DNA of 64,000 nt from Myxococcota bacterium (GTDB lineage Bacteria > Myxococcota_A > UBA796 > UBA9615 > JAKLKC01), in contig JAKLKC010000003.1 of NCBI GenBank assembly GCA_023150875.1, forward strand, positions 157,192-221,191. Direction: 5' to 3'. The first letter of the stretch is position 1. Each line of letters opens with the position of its first letter. The notes beneath the pieces were generated by a model. The model saw only the letters and a list, made by a program, of their open reading frames with translations. It made no database searches and was not told the origin of the DNA. Made by a program: the position numbers and the translations under genes. This document shows, one piece after another, positions 27,244 through 36,411 of the stretch.

Positions 27244-29043
27244 ATGCGCGCCAGGGCTCGCTTCGGTGCCGCCTGGGGGGCTCTCCTTCTGGTCCCCTTC
27301 CTGACCTGGGCCGGCTGCGGGGGAGCCGGCGAGACGGTGGACGACGACGCGACCGCGGACGACGACACGACCCCCGACGACGACACCTCCCCCGACGACG
27401 ACACCTCCCCCGTGGATGCCGACGGCGACGGTGCCTACCCCCCGGACGACTGCGACGACACCGATCCCGCGGTCCATCCGGGCGCCGACGAGACCTGCGA
27501 CGGAGTCGACCAGGACTGCGACGGCCTGGTCGACGACGAACCCCAGGACGGCCAGGTCGGCCACCCCGACGCCGACGCCGACGGCTTCGGCGACGCCGAG
27601 ACGACGGTCGTCGCCTGCAGCCTCCCCCCGGACCTCATCCCCGACGGCTCCGACTGCGACGACGCCGATCCCGAGATCCACCCCGGCGTGGTGGACGCCT
27701 CCTGCGACGGCACCGACCAGAACTGCGACGGCTTCGACTTCTGCTCCCTGGAGGGGGAGATCCGGGTGGACCAGGCGGACGCGGTGGTGACGTCCCGGCT
27801 GGATGCGGGGGCGGTCGAGTGGTTCGGTGCCGGCGGGGACTTCGACGGCGACGGCACGGATGACCTCGTCATCGCCACCACCCACCGCGTCGTGGTCGTC
27901 CAGGGTCCGCTCGAGGGTCTCATGGATCTGGACGACCCCTCGACGCGCATGTTCTCCGTCGACGGGCTCTCCAACTGCATCGACGGGGACTGGTACGAGA
28001 CCGGGTATGTGGGTGACCTGGACGGTGATGGCTACGACGACCTGGTCGTGGGGAGCCCGGACTGGAACTCCTGCGAAGGGATGGACTGCACGGGCTCCGT
28101 CGCGGTCTTCCGGGGCCCGCTCTCCGGCGACCACGGGTACTGGGAGGCGGACGGCTACCTCGTCTGCTCAGGGGCGAACTCCGTGGCGGGGCTCGGCGAC
28201 GTCAACGGGGACGGGCTGGCGGACTTCGCCGTCAGCCAGGAGGGGGGAACGTCGGTGTTCCTGGGGCCGGGACCGACGGGGGGGGTGAACATCGAATCCG
28301 AGGACGCGCGGAGTGCGGTCATCTCGGAGTTCGAGCCCGCCTTCGGCTTCGGCGATCCTAACGGAGACGGCGCTGGCGACCTCCTGGCCGGACGGTTCAC
28401 GCATCCCGTCACTCTCTGGAACGGACCGTTCCTCGAAGACAGAGGCTCGGGGGACTATCAGCTCCGAGTCTCTTACTGTGGCCATCAGGATGGGGGCTTC
28501 CGCATCGGCGGGGACTTGCTCGACCTCGGTGTCGGCACCGTCATTATCGGCGAACCCGACCCCGTGAACCCGGAGCATGACACACGGGGCGTCGTGCGCG
28601 TGTTCGCGGCTGATCGGTGGGGCGACTCTTGGTGCGAGGATGCCGACGTGACACTCGTCGGTGCGGAGGTGGATGATTTCGCTGGGGCATCAGTTGCCGC
28701 GAGAAACGACGTTGACGGTGATGGCCATGCAGATACGTGGGTGGGTGCCCCCTTGAACGCGGGATATGGCTCGGTCTACCTGATCTATGGCCCCCTCGCC
28801 AGCGACGCCGCCGTCCTCCCAATGGAGTTCGATCTTTCCGGTTCTCACGCACGATTTCGCGGCTTCGAGGGTGCTGCTGGCGATACTGCCTACTCAGTTG
28901 GGGCCAGTCTCGGAGCAGGTGACTTCAATGCGGATGGCCTTGGGGACGTCGTAATCCATGCGGGTGCGGATCTGGACGGATCGGGCGATGTCCGCGCATT
29001 CTTCGTCTTTACCGGACGCGCACGCGCAATGTCGCCGCCTTGA
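27244..29043 (+). CDS. FG-GAP / MopE-repeat lipoprotein
   Basis: 599 residues. Lipobox TWAGC (Cys25), then an Asp-triplet linker with Thr/Pro, two MopE-like metal-binding units (about residues 58-165), then FG-GAP/VCBS blades with calcium-binding DxDxDGxxD loops (GDFDGDGTDDLVIA, GDLDGDGYDDLVVG, GDVNGDGLADFAV, GDPNGDGAGDLLAG and others), as in integrin alpha heads. It should be a surface lipoprotein with a seven-bladed propeller. Codon use becomes less GC-biased from about 28300 to the end, and a further FG-GAP-like fragment lies out of frame after the stop, so the 3' end may be frameshifted or recombined. Confidence 0.85.
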   Translation: MRARARFGAAWGALLLVPFLTWAGCGGAGETVDDDATADDDTTPDDDTSPDDDTSPVDADGDGAYPPDDCDDTDPAVHPGADETCDGVDQDCDGLVDDEPQDGQVGHPDADADGFGDAETTVVACSLPPDLIPDGSDCDDADPEIHPGVVDASCDGTDQNCDGFDFCSLEGEIRVDQADAVVTSRLDAGAVEWFGAGGDFDGDGTDDLVIATTHRVVVVQGPLEGLMDLDDPSTRMFSVDGLSNCIDGDWYETGYVGDLDGDGYDDLVVGSPDWNSCEGMDCTGSVAVFRGPLSGDHGYWEADGYLVCSGANSVAGLGDVNGDGLADFAVSQEGGTSVFLGPGPTGGVNIESEDARSAVISEFEPAFGFGDPNGDGAGDLLAGRFTHPVTLWNGPFLEDRGSGDYQLRVSYCGHQDGGFRIGGDLLDLGVGTVIIGEPDPVNPEHDTRGVVRVFAADRWGDSWCEDADVTLVGAEVDDFAGASVAARNDVDGDGHADTWVGAPLNAGYGSVYLIYGPLASDAAVLPMEFDLSGSHARFRGFEGAAGDTAYSVGASLGAGDFNADGLGDVVIHAGADLDGSGDVRAFFVFTGRARAMSPP

Positions 29044-30118
29044 CGCATGTTGTGACGACGCCGTAGACCAGCCACATGAACAGCGGCAGCGGGGACTTCG
29101 ACGGTCATGGCACTGGCGACGCGATCATCCAAGGAAGCGCGGCGCCGGACGGGGCAGGCTGGGTTCGAGCTCTATCCGTGTTCCATGTTCGTCCCAGGAC
29201 GCCCCCCCTCCCTGATCTTGCCCGCTCACATCGGCATGGAGCCTCCCGATGAACACTGAAAACAAGCATTCCAGGCGCGGTGAGGATTGTGCCGACACCA
29301 CTACGCGCCAGTGCAGCCGGCGGGACGACGTGGCGAATGCGATCTGGCCGGGCCGAGCACACAAGGGTGCAAACCACTTCGCGCAGCACACGAGGCGCGA
29401 AAGGGACCGCTCGGTTCCGGACCCACGCCGAGGAATGCGGTCACCGCCCGAGGCACTCGCGATGTTGGCCGGCTTGAAGGGTTGGCCGACGCCCCATCCA
29501 ATTCAGACCGCGCCCGCGGCGCTCCGAGATCTCGGGACCTTCTCCAACGCGCTTCCCATGCCGATCCGCACATGGTTTTCCTGCCCCGAGGCGGGTGCTC
29601 CGGGGCCTTGGGTGACCTCCCTGGACTGCCCGGCGCTCTCCCGGGAGCCTGAGCCCGCGTCGGCGTGTTCTGAGGTCGGACCGTGGACACCATCGCCGGG
29701 GTCTTCCATGGGCCGGGCCCTCGCCGCCGTTTTCGGGGACCGGGCCGCTCTTTGGGTGGAGACGGGCCTTCGCCTGGTGCAGCATGGGGGTGGCACTTCG
29801 CAGGCGGGGTGGAGCATCGGGCGCCCGCCAACGGGACCACTCCACCCCACGTCGCTCAGTCCCGCGGTCGACCAACAACGTCACCCACCGGGGGCACCCT
29901 GTCGCATGAGGGTGACCGAGGGGGTGGCCCCGACAGGGCCCGCGGACCGCTCCGGTCGTGTGTGCGATCACCTCGCCTCCACCGCAGACCACGGGCTGCT
30001 CACTCCCTCCCTTACGGGGGCCGTCCCGATCACCAGCGGCGCCGGATGCTCCGACCGTCCTGGCCTGACGGGCGCCACCACCAGACCTCGCTCGGCATGC
30101 GCCACCCTCTCCCGCGAC
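29044..30118. other. Poorly coding 1.1 kb region, compositionally atypical
   Basis: Between the FG-GAP gene and the glycosidase-like gene lies sequence with much weaker third-position bias and more A+T than the rest of the window. A plus-strand frame is open across most of it (from 29249) but reads as Arg/Pro/Ser-rich, non-globular protein. The start of the region holds a fragment coding GSGDFDGHGTGDAIIQG, a relic FG-GAP loop. I see no promoter, terminator or RNA gene here. It may be decayed coding sequence. Confidence 0.5.
29076..29252 (+). pseudogene. FG-GAP repeat remnant
   Basis: A 58-codon frame starting MNSGSGDFDGHGTGDAIIQG, which carries one FG-GAP calcium-loop signature, then degenerates. 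It is in a different frame from the complete FG-GAP gene that stops at 29043, and an in-frame stop (TAG, 29064) separates them. It is most simply the broken 3' end of that gene or of a duplicated copy. Confidence 0.35.
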
Positions 30119-32944
30119 GTGGAAGCGGGCCGGTCGGGCATCAGCTACCTTCGCCTCGACTTCATCCGATCCCCGGGCAAGACCGCGGCCGACTTCGAAA
30201 GGGACCTGACTTCCCACGGGACGCCGACCCAGATCCTGTCCGACTCGGAGCAGCTCGGCCTGACGTGGATCCGGCAGCTCGAGGCGGCCGACCTCCAGTT
30301 CAACAAGACCTGGGTCGGGCAGCTTTCCTGGCTGGGATTGCACGCACACAGCGAGACCCCTCCGCACGACCGGGCAGCTCAGAATGCTTGGATGGGCACG
30401 GAGGATATCGCCGGTCCTCCATCAGGCGGATGGGCCTGCTCTCCTTCGTCCCTCTACGACCCGACCTGGCTCATCTCGTGGGACCCCGGGCCGTCGTTTG
30501 GGACCGCGGGCGCGATCCCGGCGCCTACCACCGCTGTCAGCTTGAAGGTCGGAGTTCCGTATCCGCCCAGCCCGGTGGTGGACGTCTGCGTGCTCCCCTC
30601 GGCCTCCGGCAGCGGTGACTCCCCCCCCGTCTACCTCGACCCTTACGCCTCCTTGGCCGCCGAGGCCTGGTCCCGGACCCTGGCCACCCTGCCCGTCCTC
30701 CTCGGCAAGTCGGACCGGGACCCGAAGACCGGGGACGGGTTCAGCTACTTCGACTTCCAGTGGGTCGACGCCACCGGTGCCTACCACGACGTCATCACCG
30801 GCACCGGCGCCGACGCCCTCTACCGCTGGACCACCGTCGACGATCGCCCCTCCCAGGAGGACTTCCTCGCCCACGAGTGGACCCGACAGCTCCTCCAGGG
30901 GAGCGGCGACACGCCGGTCCCCTTCTGGACCTCCCCCGAGGCCCCCGCCTTCCTCCAGCTCGGCAACGAGCTCGAAGGGACGTCCGAACCCGACGCCGAG
31001 GCCTGGGTGGTCCTCAGGACCCTCCTGGACATGAGGGAGTGCGGCCTGCCCGCCACCACCAAGACCGTCTACCCCGGCCTCCCCAGCCCCTCTCAGTTCA
31101 ACGAGGACGCCCTGGTCTGGGCCTGTGCCCTCCACGAGGGCGCGATCTGGACCCCCTGCACCTGGCCCCACTACATCGGCGACCTCATCTTCGGAGTCCG
31201 GGAAGTGGGGGGGGCACTCCGGATCCGCGGGGCCTTCGCCCTCACCCAGTTCGAGCTCGTCCGCGCCGCCCTGGTGGTCCTCGTCGAGGACGCCGTCGGC
31301 GCGCCCGTGCACTTCTCCTCCTCCCTCGACCCGACCACCTTCGCCGATCCCCCCCTCTACGACCGGCTCACCGCCCTCTTCCACGACCCCGCCACCGCCC
31401 ACGAACTCGTCCACGTGTGGACCAACTTCCAGCTCATCCAGTACCTGATGGACCTCGGGGTCATGCTCGGCATCCTCACCCTCCCCTTCTCCCCCGGGCC
31501 CGTCCTCTCCTCTCCCACCGAGCTCGACCGCGAGAACGTCTGGCACCAGGTCCTCCTCGCCCTCCTCTGCCGGAACATGGTCAAGGCCCCCTACGATGTC
31601 ATGGACTTCCACTGGTACTGCCAGGACGCCTCATATGCCCTCTCGGGCGCCGAACCCGATGTCGCCTTCACTCCCTTGGCCCCCGCCCAGGGCAACTTCC
31701 TCTACCTCGCGTACTCCCGCCCCTACCTGAACGCCATCCGGTTCGTGCTCCGGTCCTGGTGGAGCAACGGGGACGGGGTCCCCCTCTGGTGCACCGAGAC
31801 CGGCACCTCCAGCCTCCTCTCCCCCATGGGCATGGCGGAGATCGGCGTCCAGCCCGAGGGGGGAGCCGCCTCCCCCTCCTGCGACGCGCCCACCTACACC
31901 TACGACGACCTGACCGGACCCCAGTGGCACTTCCGCGTCGACCCCGGCTCCGTGAAGGACTTCGCCGCCGTCCTCGGGATCTCCGACGTCACCGACTTCG
32001 CCCTCTGGCCCGAGTGGGCCTTCACCTCCGAGCTGGAGCAGGCTCGCCAGGTGTGGACGCGGCTCTCCTACTTCGCCGGGCTGGGGGTGGAGCGCACGCT
32101 CTGGTACACCGCCGACGCCGATCTCCACACCGCCGCCGGCTCCTGCGCGGGCACCCTCCGCAAGTTCGCCGGGCACGGCCTGACCGACAACGGATACGCC
32201 TCCTTCGAGGACGACGCCGGCCAGCCCATCCCCTACGCCTCCCGCCGAAAGAAGCAGGCGTGGTGCGCCCTGAGACGTTGGAACCAGTACCTCGACCGCT
32301 ACCTCGGCGCGGGGACCGTCGCCGAACTCGACGGCTGGGCCGGTGCCAAGGGAAGGGCCGGATTCTACGCCGTCGTCTTCCGCCGCGCCCCCGACAGCAT
32401 CGGCGGGGACCACGACGCCGCCACCTACCCCTACGCCCTCCTCGCCTGGGCCGATCCCCAGTCCTACGACTGGTCCGCCTGCACCGCAGACTGCTTCGAC
32501 TCCCCGGAGCCCATGTGGACCCGCAGGAGCCTGTCCTTCCTCAGGGCCTCCGAGACCCTGCCCCACCCCATCCAGGTCCAGACCCTCCCCCAGGCCGAGG
32601 AGCGCACCGACGGCTTCGACTCCGTCTGCCAGCCCTGCCTCGGCTCTGCTCCCGACGACACCGCTCCGGCCGACGGCGGCGCCTCGGGCTACACCCACGA
32701 TGGCCAGTGGCGCTTCGGCCCCTCCCAAGCCCCGGACCCCACCCCCTGCGCCGACGGCTGCGCCGCCTGGACCTTCGACATCGTCTCCGACGCCGACCCC
32801 CTGCTCATCCTGCTCCCCGAGGGGGCGGTCCTCGCCCTCGCCGAGGGGGAGGTCACGCCGCCGGTCGTGTCCGATGGCCTGGGAGGATGGGCCTTCGTCC
32901 CCGACATCGGGGCCGCCACACTCGCCAGCATCGCCGGCGCCTGA
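30119..32944 (+). CDS. Putative glycoside hydrolase, GH-A-like (start uncertain)
   Basis: About 941 residues if read from GTG 30119; the frame is open to ATG 29249, but upstream codon use is not typical of coding here. The segments FLQLGNELEG (Glu284) and LWCTETGTS (Glu560) have the form of the acid/base Asn-Glu and nucleophile Glu of clan GH-A barrels, and WPEWAFTSELEQARQVW with LWYTADAD fits the late barrel strands. It may act on surface or environmental polysaccharide. No signal peptide is visible at the chosen start, so export depends on the true N terminus. Coding bias is strong from about 30600 on. Alternative: a non-catalytic barrel of unknown role. Confidence 0.65.
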   Translation: MEAGRSGISYLRLDFIRSPGKTAADFERDLTSHGTPTQILSDSEQLGLTWIRQLEAADLQFNKTWVGQLSWLGLHAHSETPPHDRAAQNAWMGTEDIAGPPSGGWACSPSSLYDPTWLISWDPGPSFGTAGAIPAPTTAVSLKVGVPYPPSPVVDVCVLPSASGSGDSPPVYLDPYASLAAEAWSRTLATLPVLLGKSDRDPKTGDGFSYFDFQWVDATGAYHDVITGTGADALYRWTTVDDRPSQEDFLAHEWTRQLLQGSGDTPVPFWTSPEAPAFLQLGNELEGTSEPDAEAWVVLRTLLDMRECGLPATTKTVYPGLPSPSQFNEDALVWACALHEGAIWTPCTWPHYIGDLIFGVREVGGALRIRGAFALTQFELVRAALVVLVEDAVGAPVHFSSSLDPTTFADPPLYDRLTALFHDPATAHELVHVWTNFQLIQYLMDLGVMLGILTLPFSPGPVLSSPTELDRENVWHQVLLALLCRNMVKAPYDVMDFHWYCQDASYALSGAEPDVAFTPLAPAQGNFLYLAYSRPYLNAIRFVLRSWWSNGDGVPLWCTETGTSSLLSPMGMAEIGVQPEGGAASPSCDAPTYTYDDLTGPQWHFRVDPGSVKDFAAVLGISDVTDFALWPEWAFTSELEQARQVWTRLSYFAGLGVERTLWYTADADLHTAAGSCAGTLRKFAGHGLTDNGYASFEDDAGQPIPYASRRKKQAWCALRRWNQYLDRYLGAGTVAELDGWAGAKGRAGFYAVVFRRAPDSIGGDHDAATYPYALLAWADPQSYDWSACTADCFDSPEPMWTRRSLSFLRASETLPHPIQVQTLPQAEERTDGFDSVCQPCLGSAPDDTAPADGGASGYTHDGQWRFGPSQAPDPTPCADGCAAWTFDIVSDADPLLILLPEGAVLALAEGEVTPPVVSDGLGGWAFVPDIGAATLASIAGA

Positions 32945-33036
32945 GCCCCGCTCCTCCCCCGCTCCCTGCACCCCGGGCCCAACTCCCCCTCCCGTGGCTC
33001 GCGCCGGACCCTCCGGGGCGGTTACACTCCCCGCCC

Positions 33037-34347
33037 ATGCGCTCCTCACTCGCCCGCGGACTCCTGGCCCTGCTCCTCGCCACCCTCGCCGCGGCGTGCG
33101 GTCCCGGGGGCGGTGCCGACGACGACGATGGCGACGACGACTCCGGGGGCGGCGACGGCGATCCCTGCGCCCCCGAGCTCCTGGGGCCGGGGTGGACGGT
33201 GGAGCCCTCCATCGCCCCCTTCGTGACGCTGACGGGCCCGACGTCGGCGCGGCTGCGCTTCGAGGTGCTGGAGGAGACGCCGCTGCCGGTGCGCCTACAG
33301 GGGGAGGCGGGCTGCGCCGTCGAGCAGTGGCCGGTCCTGTCCGCGGCGAAGCTGGAGTATGCGTTCCCGGACGCCGGGAACTCCCTGGGGCTGGAGCACT
33401 GGGACGCACCCGGCCTGCACGTGGTCCAGGACGCCACCTTCGAGGACCTGGTCCCGGGGGCGACGTACGGGTGGACCGTGGACCTGGGGGGCGGCGCGTC
33501 CCTCGCGGGCACCTTCCGCGCTCCGCCCCGCGCCGGGGAGGCCGTCCGCTTCGCCTTCATGGGGGACTCCATGACCCCCAACTGGGCCACGGTGGCGGGG
33601 ATGATCGCCGGGCAGGCCCCGGACCTGGTGCTCCACGGCGGCGACCTCCAGTACCAGACCCTGCCGTCCGACACCTGGTCGGGCTTCTTCGCGGCGGCGG
33701 CGCCGGTGACCTCCCGCGCCCCCTTCCACGTCGCCATCGGCAACCACGAGTACGAGGACCTGGGGGAGTACGAGGCCCAGTGGGTGAGGCTGCTGGGGGA
33801 TCAGGGAGAGGCGGGGTCGGGGGAGGAGCACCACCGCTTCACCTACGGCGGCGTGCGTTTCCTGGCGGTGAACACCGAGGCCGGCCTCGACGCCGCGGAC
33901 CACCCCCAGGTGCTGTGGCTGGAGGCCGAGCTGGCCGCCGCCGACGCCGATCCCGCGGTGCTCTTCTCGGTGGTCCTCTTCCACCGGCCGATCTGGACCC
34001 TGGCGGAGCACGGCCCCCGGGAGGAGGAGCGGGCCGTGCTCCACCCCCTCCTCGCCGCCCACCGCGTCCCCCTGGTGCTCCAGGCCCACAACCACTCCTA
34101 CGAGCGCTTCCTGGTGGACGGGGTCACCTACGTCGTCGACGGCGGCGGCGGCGCGCTGCTCTACGACGTGGACGGGAGCGTCGAGTCCCACCCCGACGAG
34201 GTCCCCCTCCGACTCGCCTCCAGCCAGACGTTCGGCGCCACCATCGTCGACGTCGCCGAGGACGGCGCCGTGCTCCTCCGCCGCCTGGACGTGGAGGGCA
34301 CCGTGGTGGACGAGGTGGAGGTCGCCGTCCCCGCGCCGGGGGAGTGA
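33037..34347 (+). CDS. Purple acid phosphatase-like metallophosphoesterase lipoprotein
   Basis: 436 residues. Lipobox LAAAC (Cys21), Asp/Gly linker, an Ig-like N-terminal domain of purple-acid-phosphatase type (ATYGWTVDLG), then the calcineurin-like core: FMGDSM, HGGDLQY, IGNHEY, LFHRPIW and QAHNHSYER, which supply the Asp, Asn and His ligands for two metals. It is expected to hydrolyse phosphate esters outside the cytoplasm. The start lies 92 bp after the glycosidase-like gene on the same strand, so co-transcription is possible. Confidence 0.9.
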   Translation: MRSSLARGLLALLLATLAAACGPGGGADDDDGDDDSGGGDGDPCAPELLGPGWTVEPSIAPFVTLTGPTSARLRFEVLEETPLPVRLQGEAGCAVEQWPVLSAAKLEYAFPDAGNSLGLEHWDAPGLHVVQDATFEDLVPGATYGWTVDLGGGASLAGTFRAPPRAGEAVRFAFMGDSMTPNWATVAGMIAGQAPDLVLHGGDLQYQTLPSDTWSGFFAAAAPVTSRAPFHVAIGNHEYEDLGEYEAQWVRLLGDQGEAGSGEEHHRFTYGGVRFLAVNTEAGLDAADHPQVLWLEAELAAADADPAVLFSVVLFHRPIWTLAEHGPREEERAVLHPLLAAHRVPLVLQAHNHSYERFLVDGVTYVVDGGGGALLYDVDGSVESHPDEVPLRLASSQTFGATIVDVAEDGAVLLRRLDVEGTVVDEVEVAVPAPGE

Positions 34348-34476
34348 GGGCGGCGGCCGCGCGCCGGGACGCGGGCACGATCCCGCCCGAGCGGCGGCCC
34401 GTGGGGACCTGTAGCCTCTGCGGCGGCCGGGCCCACGAAGGGTCGGCCGAGACTCCGCATCCGCCCCGAGGTCGCC

Positions 34477-36411
34477 GTGGACCCTGCCGTACGGGCCGAG
34501 ATCGTCTCGCGCTGGCTCGAACTGCTCTCGGCGCACCTGCCCCGCATGGCCGGGGGAGCGGTTGCGGCGCTGCTGATCGCAGCGGCCTGGGCGCGGTGGG
34601 GGTGGAGCGGTCCCCCAGGCTCGTCCCGGGCGGCGCGGGCCTCGCGCCTGGGCGCCGCGCTCCTGGTCCCCCTGGCCCTCGCCCTGGCGGTGCGCCGGGC
34701 GAGCGTGGTGGACGACGCCTTCATCTCGCTGCGTTACGCCCGGAACCTCCTCCAGGGGAACGGCCTCGTCTGGAACGTCGGGGAGAGGGTCGAGGGCTTC
34801 ACGAACCTGCTGTGGACCCTGATGCTCGCGGGGGGCATGGGGATCTCGGGGGCGGACGGGCCCCAGGTGGCCCTGGCCCTCTCACTCGCCGCCCTCGCCG
34901 CCGCCGTTTCCGCCGCGGCCGTCCTGGGGCGGGCGATCTGCGCCCCCCACCGGCCATCGTTCCACCTGCCCGTCGCCGCGGCGTGGCTGGCGGTGCAGTC
35001 GACCTTCGTGTCCTTCGGCACGACGGGGATGGAGACGGTGTTCGCGGCGGGCCTGGTGATGGCGGGCGCGGGGCTGCTCGCCACCCGGGACGATCCCCGG
35101 GGGGCGCTCTGGGCGGGCTCGGCGCTGGTGGCCGCCACCCTGACCCACCCCGACCACGCCCTCTTCTACGCCGTGGGGGGCGCGGTCCTGCTGGCCCCCC
35201 GGGCCCTGCCCCTGGCCCGGGCCCTCCGCCGGGGCGCCGCCGCGCGGGCGGAGGCGGGGCTCCCCCACCTGCTCGCCTACGTCGCCCCCTCCCTCGCCCT
35301 GGTGGGGGTCACGGCGTGGCGGTCCGCCTACTACGGCGACGTCGTCCCCAACACCTTCCACGCCAAGGCCGTCGCCCTTTGGAACGTCCCCCAGGGACTG
35401 GCCTACGCGCTGACCTTCGCCCTCGGGAGCCACGGCTGGCTCCTCGCCGTGCCCTTCCTGGCGGTTTGCGCCCTGCCCTCCCCCTCCCGCCCCGCGCGCC
35501 GGTTGCGGGCCTTCGCGGCCCTCGCCACGGCCGTGTGGACCCTGTACGTGCTGCGGATCGGCGGGGACTTCATGTACGGCCGCTTCTGGGTGCCGCTGCT
35601 GCCCCTGCTGGCCCTGGTCCTGGAGGAGGGGATCCACGACCTCGCCCGCCGGGCCCGGACCCGGGGTCGCGCGCCGGTGGCGGCGGTCGCCCTGGCGGCG
35701 CTGGTGGGCGCCACCTGGGGCGGCATGGCCTTCGTGCGGCCCGGCAGGGTCGACTGGTGGATCGCGGACGAGAACACCATCTACCCGGTGACGCGGTGGT
35801 CGCCGCTGGAGATCGACCACACCCAGTTCCGCCTCGGCCGGATGCTGGGGCGCGAGATCCGGGACCGGGGGATCCGGGTGCGGCTCGCCACCAAGGGGAT
35901 CGGCATGATCGGCTGGTACTCCCGCCAGCCGGTGGTGGACCTGGTGGGCCTGACGGACCGGCGGATCGCCCGCCAGCCCGTCGTGGAGCGCACCCGCCCG
36001 GGCCACGAGAAGAGCCCACCCCGGGGCTACCTGGTGAGGCGGCGCGTCCACTTCGTGCGGGCGGGGGCGCACCCCAAGGAGTACGACGACCTCGCCCGCA
36101 TCGACTTCGGGCGCGGCACGGGGGAGCGCTGGAGCATCGTGGTGTACGACCGCGAGGTCATGGCCCGGATCCGCGACGAGGTCCCCGGGATCCGCTTCAC
36201 CGACTTCGAGGCCTGGCTGGACGATTACGTCTCCCGCCTCCCCGGGACTCCCCCCGAGCAGGTCGCGCGGGACCTGGCCTGGTTCCGGCGGTACTACTTC
36301 GCCCACAACGACGATCCCGCCCGGCTCGGCGTGATCGAGGCGGCGGCGAAGGGGGGATCGACGGAACGGGCCGGCCCTACGGTGGCGGCGCCGGCCAGTC
36401 CGGCGGGCTGA
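34477..36411 (+). CDS. GT-C type membrane glycosyltransferase-like protein (AftB-like)
   Basis: 644 residues with about ten hydrophobic segments, the first after a short soluble start. The loop VVDDAFISLRYARNLLQGNGLVWNVGERVEGFTNLLW holds the acidic pair and the GERVEGxTN motif found in lipid-linked arabinosyl/mannosyl transferases of the GT-C fold such as AftB. The C-terminal 250 residues are soluble and likely periplasmic. It should transfer a sugar from a polyprenyl-phosphate donor to an envelope acceptor; the sugar is unknown. The GTG start has GAGG 7 bp upstream. Its 3' end overlaps the facing lipoprotein gene by 35 bp. Confidence 0.8.
   Translation: MDPAVRAEIVSRWLELLSAHLPRMAGGAVAALLIAAAWARWGWSGPPGSSRAARASRLGAALLVPLALALAVRRASVVDDAFISLRYARNLLQGNGLVWNVGERVEGFTNLLWTLMLAGGMGISGADGPQVALALSLAALAAAVSAAAVLGRAICAPHRPSFHLPVAAAWLAVQSTFVSFGTTGMETVFAAGLVMAGAGLLATRDDPRGALWAGSALVAATLTHPDHALFYAVGGAVLLAPRALPLARALRRGAAARAEAGLPHLLAYVAPSLALVGVTAWRSAYYGDVVPNTFHAKAVALWNVPQGLAYALTFALGSHGWLLAVPFLAVCALPSPSRPARRLRAFAALATAVWTLYVLRIGGDFMYGRFWVPLLPLLALVLEEGIHDLARRARTRGRAPVAAVALAALVGATWGGMAFVRPGRVDWWIADENTIYPVTRWSPLEIDHTQFRLGRMLGREIRDRGIRVRLATKGIGMIGWYSRQPVVDLVGLTDRRIARQPVVERTRPGHEKSPPRGYLVRRRVHFVRAGAHPKEYDDLARIDFGRGTGERWSIVVYDREVMARIRDEVPGIRFTDFEAWLDDYVSRLPGTPPEQVARDLAWFRRYYFAHNDDPARLGVIEAAAKGGSTERAGPTVAAPASPAG

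Noticed and set aside
29249..30118. Extending the glycosidase-like gene to ATG 29249
   Set aside because: Codon use and amino-acid composition before 30119 are unlike every other gene in the window, although the frame is open.
30760..33036. Very long alternative frame through the glycosidase-like gene
   Set aside because: It is a shadow frame rich in Arg, Pro and Gly; only its last part, from 33037, is a real gene (the phosphatase lipoprotein).
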